DNA from: Agarophyton chilense
Lineage: Eukaryota > Rhodophyta > Florideophyceae > Gracilariales > Gracilariaceae
Length of the DNA stretch: 64,000 nucleotides
Reading direction: 5' to 3'
Assembly (NCBI GenBank): GCA_030374765.1
Contig: JARGXX010000121.1
Span: 310,001 to 374,000 of the forward strand
The notes under the pieces were generated by a model, which did no database searches, was not told the DNA's origin, and saw only the letters and a program-made list of their open reading frames with translations. Shown piece by piece: positions 31,495 to 42,259 of this stretch (the first letter of the stretch is position 1; every line of letters begins with the position of its first letter). The position numbers and the translations under genes were made by a program.

Positions 31495-32335
31495 TTAGTT
31501 TCGCTTGGCCTTTAAGTCCCTGGTCAATTCAAACATAGAACGTTGGACCTCCAATCCCAGTCCACGCTCTGCTGCAGCCTCGGCAGACATCTTCTTCTCC
31601 TCTGCAAACCGCTGCGACTCCAAACCCTCCCGACGCTTCTCGATATCATTATGGCGCTCTGCAGCAATTGAATCTGTCTGAATACGGTGCTATTCTAGCG
31701 CAATGCGCTTTTCCTCGAAGTCTAGCCGCTTCTCGTCCCGACCTTCCTGCCGACCAAGCAGACTTAAACGCTCCACCTCTACTTTCTCCACGACTGAAAT
31801 ATCTCGGCTCATATCCTTTGTCTCTTCAATATGACTTGTCTTCTGCTTCTTCGGCGTTCTTGCCTCCCCATCCCGATCCGGACTTCCACTTGTTGAAGCT
31901 CTGGCCATTGTCATGTCCCTTACTTGTTCCCCCGCAGAAAGAAGTGCGGCTTCTTTATCTGACGCTTTGGCTTTGGATTTTGCCTTTTCGTCCTTGTAGT
32001 CATCGATTTCCGTGACTAGATCTTGACAAAGCTGCTCGTACTCTCCGTATTCTTCCCCACCGCCAGACGCAGCCGCGTTATGACCATCATCATTCCTGAA
32101 ATTGTTCATGAAGAGCATGAAACGGTCTTGGATATGTTTTTCATCCGTCTTCCAACTAACCAGCTTGGTAATGTTGAATTACTTTGCCACTTCTTCGAAT
32201 AGCACCAAAGTTTGCCCGTCTGGCGCACAATGTGCCCCTGCTGCTTGTACCTCTTTCAAAAGAGCCAGATCGAGGTTTGCTGTGAACGTGCGACGAGCAG
32301 GGCCGTTACGAGTGGCCTAATTACTCACAGGCTGC
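31495..32335 (-). pseudogene. Accessory gene converging on the Harbinger transposase (Myb/SANT-like?)
   Basis: A single frame runs to TAA 31495 and holds in-frame stops near 32180 (TAA) and at 31690 (TAG). It reads LALLKEVQAAGAHCAPDG and VSWKTDEKHIQDRFMLFM at the start, which resembles the helix pattern of Myb/SANT-like proteins that accompany Harbinger transposases. The middle is charged with a nuclear-localisation-like PKKQK. The end is a predicted coiled coil (EKRREGLESQRFAEEKK, ending FELTRDLKAKRN). Such proteins bind the transposon ends and help transport the transposase. The assignment rests on position and general pattern, so it is tentative. Confidence 0.45.
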
Positions 32336-32683
32336 GCGTAATCAATAGAGGGCTGCATGTATTTGGGATGGGGGGGACATTGATGCTGGAGTTCCGTCTC
32401 AGGAACGACAACCGCTCCTGATGGGGCTTGTCGAGTAGGGGGCTGGTTTTCAATGGATGACATGGTGGTGGTGGTGCAGGCTGTGAGACGTCGGATAGGG
32501 CCTGTGTATGGTATACCGAAAAGCCACTTTGGTAGAAAGGGGCAGATACCAAAAATTCGGTTGACGATTTCGGTGGGGGTAGGCTAACCCTAATTTAGAA
32601 CCGAAATTTCTATCGAAATATGACCGAACGGCACTGGCCAAAACCCTCTATGGTGAGGGTATTCGGAGGGCAGATGGATTTAA
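32336..32683. other. No gene recognised; possible right end of the Harbinger element
   Basis: Short frames on both strands lack similarity. No terminal inverted repeat pairing with the 30-kb region was found by eye. Confidence 0.35.
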
Positions 32684-33010
32684 TTGTGTTACTATGAACG
32701 TAATTGGAGTGCATATGGGTCTGTTCTATTTCTGTATGGCTTATTCGCTGGAGCATACTATACTACAGTAGAGTGCCATTGGAGCAGCCTGGAAAAAGAT
32801 TTGGAGAAACTCGTTGGATCGACGCATTCTATAGCCAACTTCTTGAATACACGAGTGGCTTTGTTGGCCATAATTGCTATCATTAAGTATATTGGTCTTT
32901 TGAAGGACACAAGCCGAGAAGGATTTGTGACGATAAAACACCTCCCAACTGTTAGTTTCGGGTGTTCATATCACATCCTCTGCTACAGCTTTAGTAGTCC
33001 GTGCTTTAGT
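32684..33010 (+). pseudogene. hAT-family transposase fragment (tentative)
   Basis: The frame contains CHWSSLEKDLEKLVGSTHSI followed by ANFLNTRVALLA and a later REGFVTIKHL. This follows the pattern C-H-L-LEDI-K, then a helix with FI-N, then TRFAT--LE-L of the DUF659 region of hAT transposases. The rest of the transposase is not found. Sequence after about 33010 is not similar. Evidence is pattern-level only. Confidence 0.4.
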
Positions 33011-33088
33011 GGAGTAGTTATTTGCGGCTTCCGAGTCACTCGCGTTGTTGTCCGCCCTTTCAGCCCCTTTGATTTTCAGGGCCTGTTG

Positions 33089-33770
33089 TTATTCTGCCTG
33101 TCGTATTTTCGACGGACGTTTTGACACAATACCGGTTGGACCGTTAACAGCCGGTTTTCCCTCGGTGCTGTTCCGTGCCTCAGTACTTTCTTCAGCTTTG
33201 TCGTCGTGTACATTAGCAAAAACTGCACTGCACTCTTCAGACCGCGGCTCTTTCGCGTTGTCACGACTAGATTCGGCTTTCAATCGGTCCTGATCAGAAG
33301 ATTTCTTAGCCGGTCCGTTGCTTTTCGTTTCTCAAATCTCCTGCAAAGAACCGCCTGATAAGCTGAAGCTGTCATCTTGTAACGCCAGATCGGTCGAAGT
33401 GGGCTTTTCCTGAGACGCTTCGTCCTTGTGAACCATTTGTTCAATGTTTTTCGGTTCAGAATCAATTGCCCATTCCCTTTTAGCATTGGCGATTGTATCC
33501 TTCGGCATATTGGCCTCACTAGCAGCCACGGCTAGGCAATTCGGCGACTTGGATTTTTCAATGCGTGATGGCTTTAACAAGGGTAATGATGAAAGGGAGG
33601 GATTCGGAAGCTCAGCGTTCGTGAGATGTTGCGTTCCATCGAACTAATAACTTTGCCTTTTGTCTTTCTCGTAGAACTTGCCTTCGAAACATTTCAGGGC
33701 GTAGCAAGCAGTGAAATACTGCCTTTTTTCACAGGGACAGGATGAGCGGAGGACATCCTCTTCAAAGGGA
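33089..33770 (-). pseudogene. Degenerate frame of unknown function
   Basis: A single minus-strand frame can be followed from about 33770 to 33089 with stops near 33650, 33332 and 33310. It includes a Cys-containing part (CPCEKRQYFTACYALKC) and a long hydrophilic part rich in Glu, Lys and Ser (KREWAIDSEPKNIEQ, NAKEPRSEECSAVF). No family is recognised. It may be a decayed host gene or part of a transposon. Confidence 0.3.
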
Positions 33771-34331
33771 TTTTTTGGGGCTGCTGCACGCTGCTTTCTG
33801 TGTTCACCGAGAATGGCGATACCTGAGAACTCATATCATTGTCCAGAAAATCTTTTTAACTGCCTACGAAGTTAATGGTCGTTAGTAAACAGGCAATAGA
33901 GGTCGATTCGGACACGGAACCACCTCCTAAGGTTTCTATCTTTGATTTCGGGACGACTTCCTTTGAGACCTCCTTCGCAGCAGAGAAGGGTTCCAGGTGC
34001 GCAGAGATTTCCGCTACCCGAACCTTGTACGGCTTGGACAAGGGGCTTAGGTCCCCTCCCAAGAGACGAAGTCGTCGTCGGGTGTTGGCGTCGCAAGGTT
34101 ATCCATTAGAGCCTCCATAATGGCGGGCGCACGTAGAGTGATACTATTCACTGTACTTTTAGTTAACCGCACGGGTTTATCTCGGAAGTTGCTGATTGTG
34201 ACTCAAAAGGACCTGTTGGGATGGATTTCCATTACTCCATTGGCCATCAAGGTAAGGTGGTTTAGAACTGTTTTTGGATGGTTCTAAATCCTTACGAGAC
34301 CTGAGGACTAGGAATAGACCGATACAGCAAT

Positions 34332-34931
34332 TTAGGTCATCGGCGGTATCGTTATTGCCTTTGACAGGCGAACCTTATTGGACTTCTTGTTTTCGAAGAC
34401 AATGGCTCGTTTGTGGATAGCTTCTGGCCCTGGGGCGGAACTATTTATGGAGATAAAAGGTGCGTGGTAGAACGCGACTTTTCTAAGGCCTGGATAAATG
34501 GCCTTGATGTATCGATCGATAAAGGAGGTCCCTAGGATTGCCTCAGCGCCCAAATTAGGACATACAAGGAACCACGTGCGAAATTTGAATTTTCCTAACT
34601 GGAGGTAAAGTGGTACCATTTCTTTAATACCCATTGGTCTATGTGACGCATCGGTAATCCTTAGGGTCTTCCTTGCCTGAACCAAATCTTGCCAACCCAG
34701 TGAGAGTAGCTTCAAATGGACCAATCTGGGTCCAGCGCCTGTGTCCAATACAGCTGTGGTCACTCGAGAGTTGTTGGAACGAAGTCCTACGGTTACTCGA
34801 ACTTTATAGTTCTCTTTCCTGAGGATACACACGGGTTCGTCACTGTGTTCCAATGGTGGTTCATTCTGAGTGGTCCATTGTGGGTGGTTTGTATCGGGAG
34901 GTAAGGAACTCTTTGGCTCATGACTGTCCAA
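34332..34931 (-). pseudogene. Element C aspartic protease
   Basis: The active site is AVLDTGAGPRLVHL near residue 60 of the frame, and the second block reads GAEAILGTSFIDRYIKAIYP. This is the same DTGAGP form as in elements A and E. After ITIPPMT the frame stops; the continuation in the next 250 bases (NHPKTVLNHLTLMANGVM) is readable only with stops. Confidence 0.88.
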
Positions 34932-35707
34932 TTGGTTGAGGCTGGGGCTTAAAGAGGGATGAATTGCCTCGAGTCATCCCTCTAGGAGTTTTGCGATGAG
35001 GTTTCCGTTTCTTCCTGAGAATAGGATTCTTCTACGGAGTCGTACGTAGGATCTACAATTGGGTGGACCTGTGGGGCTTTCATCGGAGTATCCAAAGGCG
35101 TGGCAAAGCGTGAGCTTCCAGGGGTCCCCGTGGTTCGTTGCTGTGCCCTGTTATACATTCCTTCGGATCTCCGCACCCGGTAATTCTCTTCCCTTAGAGC
35201 TAAAAGGTTCTTTCGTGCGTCATCAGGCAGATAAGTCGTACAGTCACAAGGTTGCGTTACGGAAAGGCAGAGGAAGAAAGCCCTAGGGGAGCGAACAAAA
35301 ACGTCCTTACGGGGCGGAAAGGGAGACTTACTGGGTTGGGGTGGTCCAGTGGTCGCTGTAGTTTCCTGGCAGGTATATTATGATGGCCCGGACGGAGAAT
35401 TACTGAAATTGACTGCGAGAATATCTCCCGAATCGGCGTAATGGAGTGATGCATCCATGTACGACTCCGTGGAGCTAACCCATTGGGCTTAGTTGGGTTT
35501 ACGAAATGGAGTTGCGTGTCCTCTGGTTATATCAGCGTTGCGGGTGGAGGTCCTGTAAGTTTCGCCATAACCCTCGGCGTAGATAACGAGCCTTTGGAAG
35601 GAGTATTGCGAGTTTTCGGTGTGGTAATTGCGCACATGTGTCCGAGTGGCAGGGAGCGATCCCGTGATGAAATGACGTCAAACCCGTCCGTCAGAGAACA
35701 CGTTTCC
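34932..35707 (-). other. Element C Gag-protease interval, decayed
   Basis: Only short minus-strand frames are seen (for example RSEGMYNRAQQRTTGTPGSS near 35170). No knuckle or other motif is identifiable. Confidence 0.4.
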
Positions 35708-37283
35708 CTATCGGTAAGCCTTCTTCCATAGGTCGTCTGCGGAAGGCGATTCGGTCATATTGGAGCTCTGCCTAAAGGATATTACTTCCTGGTGGGCATC
35801 CATTACAACGTGATCCATGGCGTAAGTTTCCGAGAGGTAATGAACAACCTGAGGGTACGACCTGAAGAGCTCACGGTCTTGAGCATCCACGAGGTCAGTT
35901 GTGCCAGATATCTTCGAGACCAGTCGGTCACGAGCCTGTCCTGTAAGGAAGAATTGGAAAAGGTACAGGGTGGCGCCCTCGTGGACACCGTTCTGATCGC
36001 AGGCCATACGGAACAAACTGAGAAAAATAAGAAGAGCAATGGGATCGGAACCAGAGAACTTGTCCGTAATGGTTAGTTGCATCCGTTTGGCCCATTTGGC
36101 GACCCTGCGAGCCACCGAACCAGAATATTTCGCGGACCTGTCGGCCAGCCGGTAAATACGGTAGTCTAAAACCTTAAATATAATTTTGTTTGTGGTTGTC
36201 AGTGGTCTGAGGCCTCGATCGGCAGCCTCATTCACTTCCGAGTTGGTGGTTTAGGTCGAGGCGGATTCGGAATCACTGGTGTCCGTAAGACCTCTTCTTT
36301 TGATACTTCTTTTCTTCTTTCTCCTGCGGTTGCTTCTTTTATTTCCAGCGGAATATGGATTTGAAGGATCGATCTCTCTATCAGATCCGATGTAGCCCTG
36401 AGATCGCTGAACCTCATATAGTTCGTCGCGAGGGGCAAGCGGTCTCTCTTCTAGACGCAGAGCTTCTCTTTTGCTCCTTCCTTGTACCTCCCTTGGATTC
36501 TCTTGATGGGCGACGTTTCTCCCATCTAGACGCCAAGCTTCTCTTTTGCTCGTAGATTGTCCCACCATGCGGTTTTCCTGATGGTATTCTAGGCGAGGGG
36601 CGGATAACGCCGCCGCTCGTGGGGGGTTCGGTAGGGGGTTTCCACATTGAAACCGGATGGTTGAGTTGTGCAGTGGTCCCAGGGACCGTGTCGTATGACT
36701 AGCTAGTGATTGCTCGTTGAACAGCCTGAATGAGGTAGTCTAAGAATATCTCAGACTCCATGACCTTAGAGACGATTCGCATCATGAGGTAATCCGTATG
36801 GTCAGAGATCGCCGTAGCGAGTGGCACGTCCATAATGGGATCCACATGGGCTGAGCAGAGCTCACGGAGACGTGGCCAGAGAAGGTCGGCAAGTCCGGCG
36901 GGAATATTCTCTCTAATTCCTTCGGTCTTACAGAGTTCTCTTTGTGGTGTTCCTGGACTAGAGGTGGCCCTGGTGAGGCGTTCTCGTAAACGCGCTGCTA
37001 CCGTGGGTTCTCGGCGAATCCTATCAGGGTCGTTCATGGGAGTCAGTACTCCTTGCGGCTGGCTTCTCGTCCTCCTGTGGTCGCTAACATTATCAACCTG
37101 AGGTTCAGGCGACGTCATTGGCGTTGCAGTGGCAGCTTTTCCTGCCGCGGGAGTCCTATGCTTGGGTCGATTGGGTGTGTTTCTTGCATCCATAATGGCT
37201 GTTGCATTTCTACTTCTGGTCTGTTGGGGAAGTACACCAAAGGTTAGAACCCGAATAATTGTTCGTTCCAGTGGTCCGTTCAA
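35708..37283 (-). pseudogene. Element C Gag
   Basis: The start MNGPLERTIIRVLTFG lies 34 bases inside the LTR edge. The first part (194 codons) has IPAGLADLLWPRLRELCSAH. A stop near 36699 and a shift lead to an Arg/Glu-rich part with repeated LRLEER-like units and a basic cluster (RRRKKKRSIKRR) followed by DTSDSESAS. The capsid core follows, with YRLADRSAKYSGSVARRV, LFRMACDQNGVHEGATLYLF and QVVHYLSETYAMD. It ends near 35708 and the zinc-knuckle region is not readable. Function is particle assembly. Confidence 0.85.
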
Positions 37284-37296
37284 TTATTTCAAAGGT

Positions 37297-37317
37297 TTCT
37301 AAGTCTGGAGACCAAAA
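37297..37317 (-). promoter_or_regulatory. Element C primer-binding site
   Basis: On the minus strand TTTTGGTCTCCAGACTTAGAA follows the LTR end TTGCGTTACA. It matches elements A, B and E. Confidence 0.75.
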
Positions 37318-37338
37318 TGTAACGCAATGACGGGTCAA

Positions 37339-37540
37339 GTCCCCAGTGAACAGTGGTTTGGGACAGTATATGGCCGATACTGGGACTTGATTAAATCCAA
37401 ATTTTATTTTGCATGTCCAGAAGTGGCCGGCACAGGGCCGCCAAACAAGTGGCATTATCCTAAAAAAAATGATGCGTCGTAAAGTGGCCAATAGCAGGCC
37501 AGCAGTTGACGGCCGTCAGAGAAATGGACGCAATTTAGCC
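37339..37540 (+). repeat. Sequence X, copy 1, inserted near the end of a B-type LTR
   Basis: After about 20 bases of LTR end the sequence changes to CCCCAGTGAACAG and continues with GGGACAGTATATGGCCG and TGGCC/GGCC-rich sequence. The reverse complement of 53590-53792 starts CCCCAGTGCGCAG and has GGACAGAATATGGCCG in the same position. Both copies abut the same part of the LTR (TGACC). It may be an inverted-repeat element. Confidence 0.45.
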
Positions 37541-38339
37541 CAGTGGAGATGCCTCCGGCCCTATTTCGGCAATTTATATTTGAAAATCCATTTGCAGCCA
37601 TCGGGGGTCCTTTTTCTGGTAGCACTGCCGCTCGGCTTCGAATTCTGGCCTGAAGGCGGCACTGTCTTTGTAACTAGTAAATCCGCTACAAAAAAAAGCT
37701 CCTCAGAACCTTGGCCGACTGGCGCCACGAGAAGACAGGTCGTTGAGTTGTGGGTTTGATGGAATCTCATCTCCTGAATCTGTCTTTCTCGCGGTGCGTG
37801 GACCCAATGCGCGCCTGTCCCTCTCTGTTATCCCATTCCATCCATTTCAAAACTTTTGGGGCTACTTTCTTCTCTCCCGCAGCGGCACCCCCTCCCCATC
37901 CTTCTGCTCATAGCAGCGTTTCAGCTTTGCCCCCACGCATCACACCCGCTCGTTGCAATGCTTCGCCGCAAACCCCGCCTCAGTGCTCTAGAGCTTCAAT
38001 CCAGACCCCTACAACGACAGCCTCGTCTTGCTTCTGTAGTGCTTCTACCAAAGCACTGTCAGCCTCACGGATCGCCTCGTAGCAGAAGACGCTTCAAATT
38101 GTGTGCCGTTCGCCGCGCCGTCGCCGACGTCGCTGGGAAAGAACCATTATGGGAACATGTTGCGTGAGGTTCGCCAGAAGGCACTTGGCAATGCTGTCAT
38201 CACCGTGGAGGACTCCGTTTTTTGCAAAGCTGATACGCCGCAGTGCCCCTTTCATCGCCCCTGATAACGCTTCTTGCGCCATCGCAGCACACCCCAATAC
38301 GGGTCATCGCTCATGGCATACCGTTTTCGCTTCAAGTCA
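37541..38339. other. Upstream of the Rpt6 fragment; no domain recognised
   Basis: Plus-strand frames are Pro/Ser/Arg-rich and in conflicting phases. No ATPase P-loop is present in any frame, so the N-terminal half of Rpt6 is not here. Confidence 0.45.
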
Positions 38340-38810
38340 ACTAACCCTCTCCACCAGTTCCTGGATGAGATTGATTCCATTGATTCTGCTCAAATAAATA
38401 GCAGTGGCAGTGGTGGTGGGGATTCCGAAGTTCAGAGAACTAAGCTTGAGTTTCTCAATCAGTTAGACGGTTCCCAAACTACGAAGAATCTCAAGGTTCT
38501 GTTGGCCAAAAGTAGGCCCGACATTCTTGATTCAGCACTTCCACGTCCTGCAATAATTGACAGGAACATCGATTTTCCTGCCCCCAACCAGGAGACTCGG
38601 AAGCGAATCCTGAAGATCCACTCACGGAAAATGAATCTCATGCGCGGGATTGATCTTGAAAAAGTTGTGAACAAGATGTCAGGCGTATCTGGAGCAGAAA
38701 CGAAAGCTGTTTGTTCTGAAGCTGGTATGTTTGCACTTCGGAAACCTTGCCTATGCGTGCAGAGGGAAGATTTTGAACTTGCCGTATCAAAGGTAATGCG
38801 AAAGGATTGA
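38340..38810 (+). pseudogene. PSMC5: 26S proteasome regulatory ATPase Rpt6 (PSMC5), C-terminal fragment
   Basis: Rpt6 is one of six AAA ATPases of the 19S base that unfold substrates for the proteasome. The similarity begins at Walker B (FLDEIDSID) and continues [57 protein letters not shown] and AVSKVMRKD to the stop. The Walker A loop and all of the N-terminal half are missing. Sensor 1, usually ATNR, reads AKSR, and the arginine-finger segment, usually RPGRIDR, reads RPAIIDR. A working ATPase is therefore excluded. The open frame starts upstream at about 38274 in unrelated sequence. It is best seen as a truncated pseudogene copy. Confidence 0.85.
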
Positions 38811-38938
38811 GAGGATAGCAAGTATTTGTGGAGGCTGTGGAAGTAACCTGCTTAACTACTTAAATTGTATCTCCGTTGTACGGAACTATCAGTACTTTAC
38901 TATCAGGCTCGATCTTCTAGTCCAAGTCATTGTGCCAA

Positions 38939-39523
38939 CTATACAGAGAAGTCCCTGTGCAGGTTTAGTGCAGTATGACATTCATCCTGTCCAATATACA
39001 TTGTGAGAGGAACGTTTTCTGCTCTGACGGCTTTCTCCAGCGGTATTATGGACGAACGGTCTTTATCACGACTAAGTGCTTTTCGCATGTCATAAGCGTC
39101 TTCATCTCCTCCATAGATATTCATGATTGTGCGATATATGACATAGCCCATCCTTTTTTACATCGAGATGGCCAGAGAGTTTGACTTACGCACGAATAAA
39201 TCGACGAAGGAGCAGTTGTACGTCTCGTCTGATAAACTCTCAGTGAAGTTCATTAATTTCGATGCCAGTCCCAACCTACGACACTCTGGAGCTACAGTTA
39301 CAGCTGATACATTTCCATGCCATTCACGAGCACATCCTTCCGCTTTGCCAACAACGCACGCCATCATTGTTCCATCGGGTGAAGTTACAGTTTGCTGAAA
39401 TTCAGGCCATCTTAGCATGTAGTGAAAATAGAAATGCAGGTTATACGTTTCGGTGAGCTCATCTAGATTGACTGGATTTATCTGAAAAAGATTGCATGGT
39501 CGAAATCGGCGTGTTGACGACAT
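38939..39523 (-). pseudogene. NAA20: NatB catalytic subunit NAA20-like N-acetyltransferase with one in-frame stop
   Basis: NAA20 acetylates the N-termini of proteins starting Met-Asp/Glu/Asn/Gln in the NatB complex. From ATG 39523 the frame reads SSTRRFRPCNLFQINPVNLD, then LTETYNLHFYFHYMLRWPEF, the GNAT acetyl-CoA loop RRLGLA, and VDLFVRKSNSLAISM. A TAA follows at 39158-39160 where the family has Tyr (M-Y-K). The same frame continues KRMGYVIYRTIM, DEDAYDMRKALSRD and SIIPLEKAVR to a stop at 38939. Total length, about 194 codons, fits the family. The single stop could be a real nonsense mutation or a base error next to an A run. There is no intron. Confidence 0.85.
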
Positions 39524-40299
39524 TTTCAACGGGCCCAATCACTGGCAAAAAGTTTGAAGCAACGAATGGCAAGTGAGGCAGTTATCGTAGCAAAGGTTGG
39601 TGTCAACAAGAAGAGAGATCTTGCTTGTCTCAACGTAACGAACTGGTAATTCACGCTTCTCTGTTTCCAGTTTGAATGCACGGGCTATAGAGATAGAAGG
39701 CTAGATTGCGACCTTTTAGATGAAGGGGCTATGGCACAAAACTACAGTCTAGAAGCGAGATGAGGAGAAGTGCTTCGCAGCTTGCTGGCGGCTTCTTGAT
39801 GTCATACATGTACAGTATCATACGTGTTTGGATTGTCACACCCCTTCCCTCCACTTTGACATCGAGATAAGTGTCCAGACTATACAGTGCTTAATCCATA
39901 TGCCGTGTAGAGCATGAAAAAATTTGATTCAGGCGACAAAGACCATCTTTTGGTCAGTTTCTGAAGGATTTCGTCGGGTGGAACATTTTCGAAGACAGCT
40001 GACGGTTTCGAACTTCAGGTGCTGCCGAAGTTTTCAGTTCACGAAGTGCTCACTTCCAAGTGCATCGTGTCGGCCTTGGAGATTGGCAGTTCGTGCAAAA
40101 ATTCTCGTCAGTGTTTTGGAAACCAACACTTTGGCTCTCACCTACTACAGTTCTCGAGCCCAGTCAAAGGTAAAACGATCGTGTTTCTAATGGTATTCCC
40201 TGCGTCTGCCAACCGCTCTCAGGAAAAGGCATCGTTGGTTCTCCAGTGGAGTGCAAAACAATTCATTCTGCCGACGGCGCAGCAAAAACTGTGTAGGAA
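39524..40299. other. Upstream region between NAA20 and the 40.3-kb frame; no gene recognised
   Basis: Two short overlapping plus-strand frames (39924-40190, 40019-40312) lack similarity and conflict in phase. The region probably holds the promoters of the flanking divergent genes. Confidence 0.4.
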
Positions 40300-40932
40300 A
40301 TGGTGGCCATGATGAAGATCTTCGATCCTGATGTAGTGAGGAGACTTGTCCAGGCTAGAATTGCTGCAGAAAGCGTTCGATTTGCTTTTCCGGAGGGCGA
40401 CCAAAGATTTGCAGATATGGATTGTGATGTGGATGTTATGGATGACGGTGAAAACGTTGAAGAACATGAAGTACCATTCGCTGGATCTTCTGAGAAACCG
40501 CTAGACGAAGACCCTGAGGAAGAAGAAGAGAAAGACGTTTGCTATGGTTTACTGGATACTTCTTTGTATCGCAGTCCGCAAGTTTGTATCACAAAAAACA
40601 AAGAAGAGTACAAATTTAACATTGTTTCTGATATGAATGCTGCTGGTCTAAACCTCATTGAACGGATTCGGCTTGTGAACTATATCAGAAAGCTAAAGAA
40701 CGAAAATGGTCCAACTCATGATATCATAAACCGTTCTCATCCGGTGCTCTCTGAGCAAAACGAGGATATCTTGGATAAAGATTCACTCTTGATACCGGTT
40801 GTAGAAGGCTTCTTGTTGCTAACCGCTTTGGAAACCGGAGAAGAGGTTGATGACGATTCTCGTCGAGAGGCTTCAGCAGTTCGAGATGCAGTGGAGGCGT
40901 CTCTTAGAGAAGAGCAAAGTGTACCGCAATGA
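40300..40932 (+). CDS. Hypothetical acidic protein, 210 aa
   Basis: I do not recognise a family. The protein has a basic helix at the start (IFDPDVVRRLVQARIAAESV), a strongly acidic stretch at residues 45-80 (including DEDPEEEEEKD), a middle part with YRSPQVCITKNKEEYKFNIV and NLIERIRLVNYIRKLKNENG, and an acidic end (ETGEEVDDDSRREASAVRDA). It has protein-like composition and no repeats. It could be a host gene or the last exon of one, since upstream sequence has no matching frame. The first Met (40300) and MMKIF four codons later are both possible starts. Confidence 0.5.
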   Translation: MVAMMKIFDPDVVRRLVQARIAAESVRFAFPEGDQRFADMDCDVDVMDDGENVEEHEVPFAGSSEKPLDEDPEEEEEKDVCYGLLDTSLYRSPQVCITKNKEEYKFNIVSDMNAAGLNLIERIRLVNYIRKLKNENGPTHDIINRSHPVLSEQNEDILDKDSLLIPVVEGFLLLTALETGEEVDDDSRREASAVRDAVEASLREEQSVPQ

Positions 40933-42259
40933 TCGACACAGAGGTTCTGAATTGAACAGGTTCTCCATTGATGAGAGAACGAAAGGTGAACAATTATCAA
41001 CTCCTATTTCGTTTTATCGCTACAGAGCTGATGCGGGAGACCTCGCTTCGGAACGGAGGTACATGCCTAGGTCAGCCTAGTTCAAGACCACAATGTCTGT
41101 GGGAGCAGCTTTGCGGCAATCCATTGTGCTTCTCGCGGCCAATCCAACCCAACGTGGTGTGTGTGTGATATCGCAGACCACAACACCAGCATCGTTTTGA
41201 GTATTTTCTGTGGGTCAGGGGCAGAAAGGCAAGTTTGCTAGGTATCCTTATACCCTTTTAGACCACTTCGCAACTGGCACGTGAACTGACGGATGAAATG
41301 CAGACGTTCTCTGAAAACGCCGTGGAGGCAAACCTGATCTTTGTCTGGAAGGATTTAACGGCATCCTGAGCGCTGGGAATCCTTTGCGCACGCTTCGAAT
41401 CAAATCGGAGCGGCTCTGGACTTCTTGTTCTCGCTGATGATTGTTTCCATATATTAAGCGCTCAAAGAAACTGGGGATATTCTGTTATCTCTAAAACACG
41501 AGGAGGTCAATCGCAATATGTACAATTTGTACCTGCGTAAGATAACGTGATGTCCTCCTAGTGATTCTTGACACAGCGAGTGTGACTCAATTTATCATCC
41601 ATGGAATAAGAGGGCTACCGTTTGGAACGAAGAGGATGCCGTTCAGTCCGCAATTACTGACATGTCCACAACAATAGAGAAAAAACCGCGCTTGTCGCGT
41701 GATGCAACCTAACCACCTCCACTCATCGTCTGTGATTCAGTCTTTATCAGATATATGCACAAGAGCATCTTTACTCCACAACACTCCTCAGGCATTGATA
41801 ATATCTGACTCACTTCGCTGCCATACCATTAACCCTCTACGTTTCTTTGTTCACACCAATTCTACTCATTCGGTAGACTCCTTGGGATCGCCATCAGACT
41901 CCTTCCTGACCACAAGCCTTGCATATTCGCTAATTGAGAAATACTTGACAAACAAAGAAGGATTTCTCCCACTTTGTCAAATAGGGGTTCTTCTTGACAA
42001 GACAATTCTTGGTTTGTCTGCGGACTCCCGACCATATCTTGGAGCCTCCCACGGTCTGCAGAAACTGTCGAAGTTGTCTAGAGCATGAAGAAAGACTTTA
42101 ATCGCAATTGCAGCCTCAGCTACCGGTAAGAATGTTGAATGCTCTCGTTTTCCTCCAACTCTACTGGGAGAATTATAACGGTCGCAGAAGGTAACCTGAT
42201 CGAGGAATCCCAGTCACAAGTCGTCTTCATTTTCGGCTTCATTTGGTTCTGATGAACAG
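40933..42259. other. No recognised gene; one 129-codon frame at 41699-42088
   Basis: The only sizeable frame, 41699-42088 plus, starts MMQPNHLHSSSVIQSLSDIC and contains LTTSLAYSLIEKYLTNKEGF. It has no recognisable motif and could be random. Nothing else is seen. Confidence 0.35.

Larger units (their letters stand above)
33860..37317 (-). mobile_element. Ty3/gypsy element C, 5' half (Gag and protease), decayed
   Basis: On the minus strand the order is primer-binding site (37297-37317), Gag (37283-35708), protease (34931-34332), then the post-protease region that overlaps the start of element G. The element is lost at about 33.9-34.0 kb, before RT. Only about 20 bases of the 5' LTR remain next to the primer-binding site, after which a different sequence begins. 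Gag start and order match element B. Confidence 0.85.

Noticed and set aside
32690-32725. hAT C-terminal dimerisation motif (ERNWSAYG)
   Set aside because: It precedes rather than follows the DUF659-like part and the continuation does not match, so it was taken as chance; the fragment call rests on the later segment.
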